A stretch of DNA of 37,809 nucleotides. Origin: Ectothiorhodospiraceae bacterium. GTDB lineage: Bacteria; Pseudomonadota; Gammaproteobacteria; Nitrococcales; Aquisalimonadaceae. A program made the translations under genes and the position numbers. The stretch is taken from the NCBI GenBank assembly GCA_020831885.1, contig JAFIFU010000033.1, forward strand, positions 1-37,809. The letters run 5' to 3'. The notes under the pieces are model-generated. The model was not told the origin of the DNA. It saw only the letters and a program-made list of their open reading frames with translations, and searched no databases. Of this stretch, positions 8,046 to 15,913 are shown in pieces (within the stretch, counting starts at the first letter, position 1; each line of letters opens with the position of its first letter).

Positions 8046-9146
8046 TTAGCGAACGCCAGAAGGCAGATAACCGCGTTCCGCCCATTCGCTGTATTCTTCG
8101 GCAAAGGCGCGCTGGCTCTCCAGGACGCGGGCGAAGAACTCATCATCCGCGGCCATTTCATCCAGAACCTCATTGCTGATGTCCCGGATTTTACGCAGGT
8201 CCTCGTCAGGCAGGACCAGGGGGGTAATGCCCAGCTCGTCGAACTCCCGCAGTACTGCGGCCTGCCGTTTCTCCGTGTCGACCAAGGTCAACATGGTCGC
8301 GGCCATGCATGCGGTTTCCAGCATGTGTTTGGTGGTGTCTTCCAAGCCATCCCACACATCCTTGTTGATCATCAAGTGTGTGGTCGTGTTCGGCTGTGCC
8401 CAGTCCGGCAGCATGTAGTACGGGGCGATCTCATGGAAACCGAACGCGCGCCCAACCGCCGGCTGCCCCAGCTTCGCCGCATCCACAACGCCACGCTCCA
8501 GGGCCTGGTAGGTGTCCCCGGCGGGGATCATGGAGATGTTTGCGCCGAGCCTGGAAAGCACATGGGCGCCAATCCCCGGGAACCGGATTGTCAGACCGTC
8601 GAAATCTTCGATGCTCGTTATGGACTGCCGGAACCATCCGACGAGCTGCGGACCGGTGATGCCGCAGAGAAGCGCATGAATATTCCGCTCGTGATACATC
8701 TCGTTGAGCAGTTCCTTCCCGCCGCCCACGTAATGCCACGAAGAGAAGCCGACCGGATCCATGGCGAACGGCACAGTGGAGAAGAGCGGGCTGGCAGGCA
8801 TGGAGCCTTCGTCATACGCGGTGTACGTGAAACCCGCCGGATAACGGCCTTCGCCAACCGCATCACTGACTTCAAACGGGGGAATCAACTCCCCGGGCTC
8901 GTAGATCCGCAGTGTTATCGAACCGCCGGACATTCCGGTCAATGACTTGGACGCGTGGACAATCGCGTCCGCACCCGGCAGCGTCGTCGGCGCCCCCGTC
9001 GGGACCTGCCACCTGACGCGCTCGCTGGCAACGGATTGCGCCAGGGGTACAGCGGACAGGCCCGCGGCAATCAGCAGGGTGCAGAGAAGCCCTTGGGATT
9101 TTCTCACCCCGGTCCGGACTGGCTTCGTACTGTGGCGTGCATTCAT
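8046..9146 (-). CDS. TRAP transporter periplasmic binding protein (DctP family, TakP-like)
   Basis: This 366-residue periplasmic solute receptor delivers a ligand to the small and large permeases. The start is MNARHST at 9146, preceded by GGAGGAG; the longer frame to 9200 has no such site. A signal peptide follows: basic residues, then LLCTLLIAAGLSAVPLAQSVAS, and a mature protein starting near SERVRWQVP. The family arginine is in GWFRQSI, which in DctP proteins binds a ligand carboxylate. The pattern of GELIPPFEVSDAVGEGRY, GITGPQLVGWFR and MINKDVWDGL resembles the alpha-keto-acid receptor TakP rather than the C4-dicarboxylate receptor, but the ligand is not determined. It lies 161 bp after the thiolase gene. 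Confidence 0.93.
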   Translation of the reverse strand: MNARHSTKPVRTGVRKSQGLLCTLLIAAGLSAVPLAQSVASERVRWQVPTGAPTTLPGADAIVHASKSLTGMSGGSITLRIYEPGELIPPFEVSDAVGEGRYPAGFTYTAYDEGSMPASPLFSTVPFAMDPVGFSSWHYVGGGKELLNEMYHERNIHALLCGITGPQLVGWFRQSITSIEDFDGLTIRFPGIGAHVLSRLGANISMIPAGDTYQALERGVVDAAKLGQPAVGRAFGFHEIAPYYMLPDWAQPNTTTHLMINKDVWDGLEDTTKHMLETACMAATMLTLVDTEKRQAAVLREFDELGITPLVLPDEDLRKIRDISNEVLDEMAADDEFFARVLESQRAFAEEYSEWAERGYLPSGVR

Positions 9147-9263
9147 GAATTCTCCTCCACTTTGCTCAAGTTGGTTGTCGTCTGATTGAGGCATTGGCAA
9201 ACGTTCCGGTCAGAGACCGGAACAGCGTGTCGCTTGTGGTCTGTTCCACCTTTCAGGGCTTCA

Positions 9264-9275
9264 GAAGCGCTGATC
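9264..9275 (-). repeat. GATCAGCGCTTC repeat copy
   Basis: The 12-mer GATCAGCGCTTC, read on the minus strand here, lies in the gap between the thiolase and TRAP binding-protein genes. The same 12-mer occurs on the plus strand at 688-699 and 29886-29897, beside the stop codons of two minus-strand genes, and a shorter relative lies at 10699-10709. All copies are in noncoding DNA. Confidence 0.35.
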
Positions 9276-9307
9276 GGTTCCCATGGCCCGAGTGCGCTGA
9301 CTCGGCA

Positions 9308-10501
9308 TCATCCCGCCTGGTAAAGCGTTACCACGCATGCTCCGCCAAGCCCCAGATTATGCTGCAGCGCGGTACGGGCACCGTCCACCTGGCGTTTGTC
9401 CGCGGTACCGCGGAGTTGGCTGGTCAGTTCGTAGCACTGGGCGAGTCCTGTCGCGCCAAGAGGATGCCCCTTGGAGAGCAGCCCACCGGAAGGGTTTGTC
9501 ACGGTCTTTCCGCCGTAGGTGTTGTCACCGTTTGCGATAAACTCCCCGGCGCCACCCTCCGCACACAGCCCGAGGCCTTCGTAGGTGATCAGTTCGTTTT
9601 GCGCGAAACAGTCGTGCAACTCGCAGACGTCGACATCCTCCGGACCGACCCCCGCAGCCTCGTAAACCTGCTTACTCGCGGCAACCGTCATGTCGTAACC
9701 AACCAACGAAATCATGCTCTGGTTATCGAAGGTGCCGGGCCGGTCTGTGACCATGGATTGCGCTTCGATGCGCACATGTCTGCCAAGGCCGTGCTTCCTG
9801 GCGTATGCATCGGAAACCAGCACGGCGGCAGCGGCCCCGCAGGTGGGCGGGCATGCCATCAGCCGGGTTAACACGCCGGGCCAGATATCGGGGGATGCCA
9901 GGACTTCCTCCGGCGTCAACTGGTTCCGGAACACAGCCAAAGGGTTGTTTGCCGCGTGGCGGCTGGCTTTCGCGCGGATCGCCGCGAAATCTTCCAATGT
10001 GGTCCCGTACTTCTCCATGTGATGCAGCCCTGCACCACCGAAGTACCGCAAGGCCAGAGGGATTTCCTCATTCCCCACCAGGGCATCGCACACCTGGTCG
10101 AAGTTTTCGAAAGCACTGGGCCTGTCGTCGAACACGGTTCCAAGCGCACCGGGTCGCATCTGTTCGAAACCCAAAGCAAGGACACAGTCCGCCGCGCCGG
10201 ACTCAATCGCCTGCCTGGCAAGGAATAACGCGGTAGAACCGGTAGAACAGTTGTTGTTCACGTTCACGATGGGCACGCCGGTGAGTCCGACGCGATACAA
10301 CGCCTTCTGGCCGCTTGTGGAATCCCCATAGACGTAGCCCGCATAGACCTGCTGGATCTGTGCGTAATCCACGCCGGCGTCCTTCAGGGCTTCCCGCGTC
10401 GCTGCCGCACCCATCAGGTCATACGGGTCCGAGCCTCCTGGTTTTGCGAACTTGATCATTCCAACGCCCGCAACAAGGGCTTTACCGTTGCCGTGAGTCA
10501 T
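9308..10501 (-). CDS. SCP2-type thiolase (acetyl-CoA C-acyltransferase family)
   Basis: This 397-residue thiolase-fold enzyme would catalyse thiolytic cleavage of a 3-ketoacyl-CoA or a related C-C bond reaction. Visible active-site residues are the nucleophile Cys85 in NNNCSTGS, His296 and Cys298 in ELHDCFAQNE, the HDCF motif of SCP2-type thiolases, and His346 in SKGHPLGATG. It lacks the CxG cysteine at the C-terminal end of classical thiolases, which is normal for the SCP2 type. It is the first gene of the minus-strand operon with the TRAP transporter and two CoA ligases. It is divergent from the ECHDC3-like gene across a 479-bp region. No DUF35 partner, often found with thiolase-like aldolases, is seen. 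Confidence 0.93.
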   Translation of the reverse strand: MTHGNGKALVAGVGMIKFAKPGGSDPYDLMGAAATREALKDAGVDYAQIQQVYAGYVYGDSTSGQKALYRVGLTGVPIVNVNNNCSTGSTALFLARQAIESGAADCVLALGFEQMRPGALGTVFDDRPSAFENFDQVCDALVGNEEIPLALRYFGGAGLHHMEKYGTTLEDFAAIRAKASRHAANNPLAVFRNQLTPEEVLASPDIWPGVLTRLMACPPTCGAAAAVLVSDAYARKHGLGRHVRIEAQSMVTDRPGTFDNQSMISLVGYDMTVAASKQVYEAAGVGPEDVDVCELHDCFAQNELITYEGLGLCAEGGAGEFIANGDNTYGGKTVTNPSGGLLSKGHPLGATGLAQCYELTSQLRGTADKRQVDGARTALQHNLGLGGACVVTLYQAG

Positions 10502-10980
10502 AGTCGAGACACCCTGAGATTAACCGGCTAGTCAGTAACCAATCTACCGCGTTCGTTATTGAAGTCAATCCTGGCCAGGCCTGTCCACCAGCCAGGGGCT
10601 CCGCCATTGCGCCGCGACCGGCGTACTGAAGGATTTCATGTGAAACCGCAGTCGCGGGGAGCTCCGCTGTGGACCGGTTGACGCGTCAGCGGCCCGATGG
10701 AAGCGCTGACATATTCAGGCTGTCGGCCTCGAGACCGGTTTTGGTTCGTGGCCGGGAGCAGTGTGCCGCAGGTCGTGGTTCCACCTGTGCCGGCCTGGGA
10801 CACAGCCAGAGGCGAAAACCACCTGAGCCCCAAGGGGTTACGGACAGATGTCTCGCAAAGAGGCCCATCACGCCGCGGTTGACAGCGCCCGAAGACAAAT
10901 CTACCATCAAGTTAATAAAATATCTTTAAAGTCAGTCTCTATATCGTTGTCTTCATTCTGCCTCTTACAGGATTTCAGTC
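10502..10980. promoter_or_regulatory. Divergent promoter region, thiolase/TRAP operon and ECHDC3-like gene
   Basis: This 479-bp noncoding region separates two divergent genes. It holds an operator-like site at 10523-10536 near the thiolase start, a 10-bp palindrome TGACGCGTCA (10679-10688) and an AT-rich stretch (10910-10945) before the ECHDC3-like gene that could hold its promoter. No gene in it can be supported. Confidence 0.5.
10523..10536. promoter_or_regulatory. TetR-type operator-like site, copy 1
   Basis: ACCGGCTAGTCAGT is an imperfect palindrome centred on CTAG, starting 22 bp upstream of the thiolase start codon. It matches ACTAACTAGTTGGT beside the TetR gene at 9 of 14 positions, including the central CTAGT. 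The position suits repression of the thiolase/TRAP operon. The assignment is inference. Confidence 0.45.
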
Positions 10981-11772
10981 ATGTCGGATACTCAGGAACT
11001 CGTCAGCCGTGAGGATCACGGCGCCGTGTGCCGCCTTAAGCTGAACAGGCCCGAGCAGGGGAACAGCCTTTCACTGGCGACCATCAACGCATTGCACGAG
11101 GCCCTCAGGGCCTTGCGGGACGAGCCCGAGATCGCCGTCATCATCCTGAGCGGCGTTGGGGGAAGGATTTTCTGCGCCGGTCATGACTTGCGCGAATTCG
11201 ACGGTACGGACGATCCGGAGTTCTACCATGAGGTCTCCACACGGTGCTCCGCCATGATGCAGGCGATTCAGGGGCAACCGCAGATCGTGGTGGCTGAAGT
11301 GGAGGGCGTGGCCTCGGCAGCGGGCTGTCAACTTGTAGCGGCCTGCGACCTGGCCGTTGCGTCGGCGGGTGCCCGATTCGCCACGCCGGGGGTCAATATC
11401 GGCCTGTGGTGCCTGACCCCGATGGTGGCCCTCAGCCGGGCGGTGCAAACCAAGCACGCCATGGAGATGCTCTGCACGGGACGATTGGTGGACGCGGAGC
11501 ACGCGTTCAGGATAGGACTGGTAAACCGCGTCGTTCCGGCAGAGGCACTGGCCAGTGAAGTGATGAACCTGGCGACGGAGATCGCTTCTAAGTCGACCTA
11601 CACGCTGGCGCTGGGCAAAGAGGCTTTCTACCGCCAGCAACAGATGCCGGTCGCTGACGCCTACGCGTACGCTGGTGAACTGGTATCCCGGAACATGGCG
11701 CACCATGACGCGCGTGAAGGTATCCGGGCGTTCGTCGAAAAGCGTAGTCCCGCGTGGAAGGGGCGCGGATAG
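10981..11772 (+). CDS. ECHDC3-like crotonase-fold protein
   Basis: This 263-residue protein resembles the ECHDC3 branch of the crotonase superfamily: VEGVASAAGCQLVAACDLAVAS, then FATPGVNIGLWCLTP and late GKEAFYRQ and DAREGIRAFVEKRSPAWKG segments. At the positions of the two hydratase glutamates it has Gln117 and Gly137, as ECHDC3 proteins do, so it is not expected to hydrate enoyl-CoA. The oxyanion-hole segment FCAGHDLRE (64-72) is intact, so it probably still binds acyl-CoA. AGGA precedes the ATG at 10981. It is divergent from the thiolase operon and convergent with the TetR gene. The biochemical role of this branch is poorly defined. Confidence 0.92.
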   Translation: MSDTQELVSREDHGAVCRLKLNRPEQGNSLSLATINALHEALRALRDEPEIAVIILSGVGGRIFCAGHDLREFDGTDDPEFYHEVSTRCSAMMQAIQGQPQIVVAEVEGVASAAGCQLVAACDLAVASAGARFATPGVNIGLWCLTPMVALSRAVQTKHAMEMLCTGRLVDAEHAFRIGLVNRVVPAEALASEVMNLATEIASKSTYTLALGKEAFYRQQQMPVADAYAYAGELVSRNMAHHDAREGIRAFVEKRSPAWKGRG

Positions 11773-11855
11773 CCGGTCCGGAACCGCTGCACCAGATAAC
11801 CAGCCGTCCGGTTTCCGCAGAGAGCACCGTTGGCACACGCTGAACGCCAACTGGT

Positions 11856-11875
11856 GCCGCTTGTTTAGCGGCTTT
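11856..11875 (+). terminator. Small terminator-like hairpin after ECHDC3-like gene
   Basis: GCCGCT (11856-11861), loop TGTTT and AGCGGC (11867-11872) form a 6-bp stem followed by TTT. It lies between the convergent ECHDC3-like and TetR genes and overlaps the TetR stop codon. The stem is short and the T run minimal, so it is a weak candidate. Confidence 0.4.
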
Positions 11876-12500
11876 GGCGAATCCCCTCACTGAACATGGA
11901 TGTAAATTCCGCGGCAATGGTTTCGCCCGGCAGATCACCATCCGGCCGGAACCAGCGCGTCATCCAGTTCACTGCTCCCATGAAGAAGAAACAGGCCAGC
12001 TTCGGGTCCACCTCCCGGATACTTCTTTCCTCAATGCCTTCCCGCACGATGGCCTTGAAAACCTCTTCGAAGTCATCCCGACGACGCAGCACGATTTCAC
12101 GCCGTTTGCTCTCCAGGGCATTGAATTCCGCCAGCACGGCGAAGGATCCCATCTCGCCGGTGATGAGTTCGATATAGCGCTGGCAGAACAGCGTGATCTT
12201 GTCGTGCGCATTCTTGCCGTGGGCGCGGGCGTAATCCAGCGCCTGATCCCCGAGATCCAGTGCGAGCATATGACACTCGAAGAGTATCTCCTGCTTGCTC
12301 TTGACGTAGTAGTAAAGCGCAGCCTTGGTCACCCCCAGCGAAGCGGCAACATCATCGAGAGAGGTGTTGTGATATCCGTTGGCACTGAAGGCTCGCGCCG
12401 CCTCCCGGAGCAAGGCCATGCGCTTGAGCTGGAACTGCTCATCCCTGCTGGGGAACACGGCACTCCAGGGGCCGGTGGCTTTTTTCTTTCTCGTCGCCAT
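11865..12500 (-). CDS. TetR-family transcriptional regulator
   Basis: This 211-residue protein has an N-terminal helix-turn-helix: AARAFSANGYHNTSLDDVAASLGVTKAALYYYVKSKQEILFE, with the recognition helix at about 56-66 (GVTKAALYYYV). The C-terminal part is all-helical and would bind a ligand, probably an acyl-CoA given the neighbours. Many TetR regulators of this look (FadR, PsrA and KstR types) repress acyl-CoA degradation genes and are released by acyl-CoA. ATG at 12500 is chosen; GTG at 12503 directly precedes it in frame. It is convergent with the ECHDC3-like gene and divergent from the next crotonase gene, whose upstream region has a near-perfect palindrome. It is the only dedicated DNA-binding regulator in the catabolic island, so it is the likely controller; its target sites are inferred. 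Confidence 0.93.
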   Translation of the reverse strand: MATRKKKATGPWSAVFPSRDEQFQLKRMALLREAARAFSANGYHNTSLDDVAASLGVTKAALYYYVKSKQEILFECHMLALDLGDQALDYARAHGKNAHDKITLFCQRYIELITGEMGSFAVLAEFNALESKRREIVLRRRDDFEEVFKAIVREGIEERSIREVDPKLACFFFMGAVNWMTRWFRPDGDLPGETIAAEFTSMFSEGIRQSR

Positions 12501-12753
12501 CACCTACATCCTCGCTACTTCGCCATTCCCTGCGTCCGCCCAACCGCCGAACCCGTGCCGGGCGCACAAGCCGTGAGCCACACGCCTGCAGGACCGCGTG
12601 TGCTCGGTAAACCGGGCGCCCCCGACTCAGGCCGCGCATATTAACCTCAAAGTCACATGGTTTCCAGCGCGAGACAGCCAGTGGACCGGAACCTCTCCCT
12701 CCGGGGTTCTGCGGTCGACAAAAATCTCTGTCAGGATCGCCACATACGACAAA

Positions 12754-12769
12754 TACTAACTAGTTGGTA
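12754..12769. promoter_or_regulatory. TetR-type operator-like site, copy 2 (best palindrome)
   Basis: TACTAACTAGTTGGTA is a 16-bp palindrome with a single mismatched pair, centred on ACTAGT. It lies 69-84 bp upstream of the crotonase start, in the intergenic region next to the TetR gene. This is the usual place and shape for an autoregulatory TetR operator. Binding is inferred. Confidence 0.55.
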
Positions 12770-12790
12770 ATTTTATTTACTGATAAAATT
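12769..12790. promoter_or_regulatory. AT-rich inverted repeat AATTTTAT-N6-ATAAAATT
   Basis: A perfect 8-bp inverted repeat with a 6-bp spacer directly abuts the TetR-type operator candidate, 48-69 bp upstream of the crotonase start. It may be a second protein-binding site or may overlap the promoter core; the composition is far more AT-rich than the surroundings. Confidence 0.35.
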
Positions 12791-12837
12791 CAGGATATAC
12801 CCATCACCAACGTTTGACAATTGAATCAGGTGACGCA

Positions 12838-13620
12838 ATGGATTCATCACGCTACCAGATGATTGATGTCGTACGGCATGGCCGTGTTCTCGAACTGGCG
12901 TTCAACCGCCCGGACGCGTTGAACGCCATCAACGAGGAGTTGCACGACGAACTGGGCGACATCTTCTACGATGCCGCTCTGGACCGGGATTCGGACATCC
13001 TGCTGATCACCGGGCGGGGCCGGGCCTTTTCGGCCGGTGGTGATCTGCAATGGGCCCGGGGCATGGCCGAAGACCCGAACCTGTTCGAGCGGACGGCACT
13101 TCGTGGCAAACGGATCGTCTACTCCATGCTGGACTGTGAGAAGCCCATCGTCGCCAAGGTCAACGGTCCGGCCATGGGCCTGGGCGCAACCATCGCGCTG
13201 TTTTCGGACGTGATCTTTGCAGCGCAATCCGCGGTGATCGCGGATCCTCATGTCACTGTCGGCGTCGTCGCCGGCGATGGGGGTGCGGTCATCTGGCCGC
13301 AGCTCATCGGTTATGCCCGTGCCAAGGAGTACTTGCTAACCGGGAAGAGCATCACCGCATCAGACGCCGCCGCCATGGGCCTGATCAACCATGCCGTACC
13401 GGACGCCGAACTGGACGCTGCCGTCAATGCGTTTATCGATGTGCTGCTGGAACGCCCGGTTCGCGCCCTGCGCTGGACCAAGGCGACAGCCAATATCGGA
13501 CTGAAACAACTGGCCCACAGCATGATGGATGCCGGGCTTGCCTATGAGGGCGCCACGGCCCGATCCCATGAGCATCTTCACAGGCTGGACGCATTTTTCA
13601 AAAGCCGGGACAAGAACTAA
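12838..13620 (+). CDS. Crotonase-fold protein with Thr/His at hydratase glutamate positions
   Basis: This 260-residue crotonase-superfamily protein has AFSAGGDL (64-71, oxyanion hole), NGPAMGLGATIALFSD and ADPHVTVGVVAGDGGA. Alignment to rat enoyl-CoA hydratase puts Thr118 and His138 where Glu144 and Glu164 should be. The DPHV and VAGDGG segment marks a distinct subgroup rather than random decay, since the rest is well conserved. The start chosen is MDSSRYQ at 12838 with AGGTGA upstream; the in-frame TTG at 12814 has no good ribosome site. It stands alone on the plus strand, divergent from the TetR gene and convergent with the hydrolase gene at 13717. Its reaction is unknown; a CoA-thioester isomerase or hydratase with different acid-base residues is possible. 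Confidence 0.91.
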   Translation: MDSSRYQMIDVVRHGRVLELAFNRPDALNAINEELHDELGDIFYDAALDRDSDILLITGRGRAFSAGGDLQWARGMAEDPNLFERTALRGKRIVYSMLDCEKPIVAKVNGPAMGLGATIALFSDVIFAAQSAVIADPHVTVGVVAGDGGAVIWPQLIGYARAKEYLLTGKSITASDAAAMGLINHAVPDAELDAAVNAFIDVLLERPVRALRWTKATANIGLKQLAHSMMDAGLAYEGATARSHEHLHRLDAFFKSRDKN

Positions 13621-13692
13621 GGCGGCGTTCGCAGGCAATGGCCCTGGTGGTCCTTGTCAGGAACGCCTACGCAGCTCACCGCGCGCGATGGG

Positions 13693-13710
13693 CCCGCCCT
13701 GCGGGGCTTT
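13693..13710 (+). terminator. Short GC hairpin between convergent genes
   Basis: CCCGC, loop CCT, GCGGG, then GCTTT forms a 5-bp stem with a short T run, just before the stop of the convergent hydrolase gene. A longer inverted repeat, GGCGTTC (13624-13630) and GAACGCC (13661-13667), lies just upstream. Either could end transcription of the crotonase gene; both are weak. Confidence 0.3.
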
Positions 13711-13716
13711 GCGGAG

Positions 13717-14595
13717 TCATTCGACGGGGGCGACTCGCCGGAGGAAATCCAGCACGGCATCCCGGAAGCAGTCGTTGCTGTCTCCGGCCACCATATGACG
13801 GGCGCCGCCGATGACGACATGCTCGGCGCCCGGAGCCAACGCCAGGTACGCTTCGGCGCCCCCATCGTCAACAACCTCCGACTCCGCGCCCTGCACCAGC
13901 AAGGAAGGACAGTTGAGTGCTGCCGCACTGGCTACAAGTCTGGGTTGATCGTCGGTCACATTCTTCATCATGGCCGTGAGAAAGCGCGGATCCCAGTGCC
14001 AGTAATACCGGCCATCCATTCCGAGCCGCACGTTCTTCGCCAACCCTTGAACATTCGGCTTCCGGTCGCGATGGGGTTGATACCGCTGGATCGTTTCCAC
14101 CACTTCATGCAGCGAGGAAAAACCCTCGGGGTTGCCCTGCATGAAACGCGCGATCTCCTGAACGCCACGCATATCAAAATGCGGCGTCACATCCACCAGG
14201 ACAACGGCGGCTGCGCTGACGCCCACCTCACCAACAGCCGCCAGACCGGTAAACCCGCCCATGGAAGCGCCGACGAAAACCGGGGAACGCAACTGTTCGC
14301 TGTGCACCAGGTCATTGAGGTCTCCCACCAAAGCGTCCCAGCTATAGTCCCCATGGGGATCCCATTCCGAATCCCCATGACCCCTGGCATCGTAGGCGAT
14401 GGTGTAATAGCCGGCTTCTCCCAGTCGTTGGCCTACTCTGGACCACGAATGGCGGGTCTGCCCGCTTCCATGCAGGAGTACAACCGCTTGCCGTCCAGGT
14501 TGTCCCCAGGTATCCCCAGCCAGCGTCAAGCCGTTACGCAATTGCCAATACTTCGCTGGAACCGGTGTATCCGGGAGCGGCGATCGTCTGGCCAT
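13717..14595 (-). CDS. Alpha/beta hydrolase
   Basis: This 292-residue alpha/beta hydrolase has the oxyanion segment LHGSGQTRHSW (41-51), YDARGHGDSEW, the nucleophile elbow GASMGG with Ser111, an acid probably in GAESEVVDD and His in GARHMVAGD, a full triad. There is no signal peptide. The pattern is like lactonases, epoxide-hydrolase-like proteins and esterases or thioesterases; the substrate cannot be told. The start MARRS at 14595 follows a G-rich stretch; an in-frame ATG at 14625 would add ten residues. It is the last gene of the minus-strand operon of racemase-like, thiolase, SDR and acyl-CoA dehydrogenase genes, 68 bp after the dehydrogenase stop. Confidence 0.9.
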   Translation of the reverse strand: MARRSPLPDTPVPAKYWQLRNGLTLAGDTWGQPGRQAVVLLHGSGQTRHSWSRVGQRLGEAGYYTIAYDARGHGDSEWDPHGDYSWDALVGDLNDLVHSEQLRSPVFVGASMGGFTGLAAVGEVGVSAAAVVLVDVTPHFDMRGVQEIARFMQGNPEGFSSLHEVVETIQRYQPHRDRKPNVQGLAKNVRLGMDGRYYWHWDPRFLTAMMKNVTDDQPRLVASAAALNCPSLLVQGAESEVVDDGGAEAYLALAPGAEHVVIGGARHMVAGDSNDCFRDAVLDFLRRVAPVE

Positions 14596-14663
14596 GGAGC
14601 CCCCATACGGTATACGCAGGAACACAGCCGTTCCTGCGTATTGTCAGCGTGACAGCGAAATCA

Positions 14664-15833
14664 TTACCTGGTGAGGCTTTTCGCGATGATCAATTTCTGG
14701 ATATCGCTGGTTCCCTCATAAATCTTGCAAACACGCACATCACGGCAATAGCGCTCAATGGGGAAATCCGCCAGGTATCCATAGCCCCCGAGGGTCTGCA
14801 GCGCGTCGGAGCAGACCTTTTCCGCCATCTCGGTCGCGAACAGCTTGGCGATGGACGCCTCCTTGAAGCACGGCAGCCCGGCATCGAGCATCCGCGCTGC
14901 ATGGAGATAGTACTGTCTGGCCACATTGACGCTGGCGGTCATCTCCGCCAACCGGAAAGCAACAGCCTGCAGATCCATGATGGGCCCGCCATACGCCTTG
15001 CGTTCCTGCGCGTAGGAGATCGCAGCGGCCACGGCCGCCTTGGCGACGCCCACGGCCTGCGCCGCAACGGCGATCCGTCCATCTGCCAGCCCGGACATGG
15101 CTATCCTGTACCCACCACCGAGTTCACCCAGAACGTTCTCGGCAGGCACACGGTAGTTGTCCAGTTGGATCTGCGCGGTATGGGCGGTGTGCTGACCAAG
15201 CTTGTCCTCAACCCGCGTCACCACATACCCGGGCTGAGACGGGTCGATAACAAAAGCCGTTACGCCGTTCTTGCCGGCATTCTTGTCAGTGACGGCAAGC
15301 GCAAGACCGACACCGGCCTTACTTCCATTGGATATGAACTGCTTTGTGCCATTGAGAATATAGGCATCGCCATCCTGCTTTGCAGTGGTCTTGATGGCGG
15401 ACGTATCCGAGCCGGCGTGGGGTTCCGTAAGCAACCAGCAACCGATGGTCTCGCCGCTGGCCCCCCGGCGAAGGAATTGGTCCTTCTGGTGTTCCGTACC
15501 GAATGTCGCTATGGGATACAGCGACATATTGTGGACATGGAAAACGGTTCCCACGCCACAATCCACGGCAGAGATTTCCTCCAGGGCGAGGCAATAGGAC
15601 AGAAAATCGGTCCGGCTGCCTCCGTATTCCTCCGCCACCATCATGCCCATGAGGCCGGCTTCCGCCATCTTCTCCAGCTCTCTTCCGGGCCATTCCTTGG
15701 ACTTGTCCCGCGCGGCGGCGGTGGGCTGAACCACGTCCCGGGCCACCCGGGCGGCGGTATCACGCACCATGACCTGTTGCTCGGTCAGGAAGACCGCATC
15801 AGACGCATCGGTATCCGAGGCAGCAATACTCAT
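14664..15833 (-). CDS. Acyl-CoA dehydrogenase, classical Glu position
   Basis: This 389-residue FAD enzyme oxidises an acyl-CoA to a 2-enoyl-CoA, passing electrons to electron-transfer flavoprotein. Visible are LTEPHAGSD (135-143, FAD/substrate), GTKQFISNG, QERKAYGGPI, QTLGGYGYLADFPIERYCRD and the catalytic base Glu373 in IYEGTSDIQ, the position used by short-, medium- and short/branched-chain dehydrogenases. The start MSIAASD at 15833 has AGGAGGAG upstream, better than the ATG at 15869. It lies 80 bp after the SDR gene. In its operon it would supply the first oxidation step. Chain length and branching preference cannot be read here. Confidence 0.95.
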   Translation of the reverse strand: MSIAASDTDASDAVFLTEQQVMVRDTAARVARDVVQPTAAARDKSKEWPGRELEKMAEAGLMGMMVAEEYGGSRTDFLSYCLALEEISAVDCGVGTVFHVHNMSLYPIATFGTEHQKDQFLRRGASGETIGCWLLTEPHAGSDTSAIKTTAKQDGDAYILNGTKQFISNGSKAGVGLALAVTDKNAGKNGVTAFVIDPSQPGYVVTRVEDKLGQHTAHTAQIQLDNYRVPAENVLGELGGGYRIAMSGLADGRIAVAAQAVGVAKAAVAAAISYAQERKAYGGPIMDLQAVAFRLAEMTASVNVARQYYLHAARMLDAGLPCFKEASIAKLFATEMAEKVCSDALQTLGGYGYLADFPIERYCRDVRVCKIYEGTSDIQKLIIAKSLTR

Positions 15834-15913
15834 GATCAACTCCTCCTGCTTATCATTGTGCTCCGCCACGACGGGCGTCCCTGCTCCCTGTCTGACGAGA
15901 AACCAAGGCCCGT

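Larger units (their letters stand above)
12501..12837. promoter_or_regulatory. Divergent promoter region, TetR gene and crotonase gene
   Basis: This 337-bp noncoding stretch holds the best operator candidate (12754-12769) and an AT-rich inverted repeat (12769-12790), both close to the plus-strand crotonase gene. The TetR gene start is about 250 bp away. No clear -35/-10 pair could be fixed. Nothing else was recognised. Confidence 0.5.

Noticed and set aside
10669-10929. 86-codon frame in the thiolase/ECHDC3 divergent region
   Set aside because: The composition is like random translation of GC-rich DNA, and there is no ribosome site or family match.
12814-12837. TTG start at 12814 for the crotonase gene
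   Set aside because: ATG at 12838 has a ribosome site (AGGTGA) and fits the usual family N-terminus.
13654-14652. 332-codon plus-strand frame opposite the alpha/beta hydrolase gene
   Set aside because: Antisense shadow; the hydrolase triad is on the minus strand.
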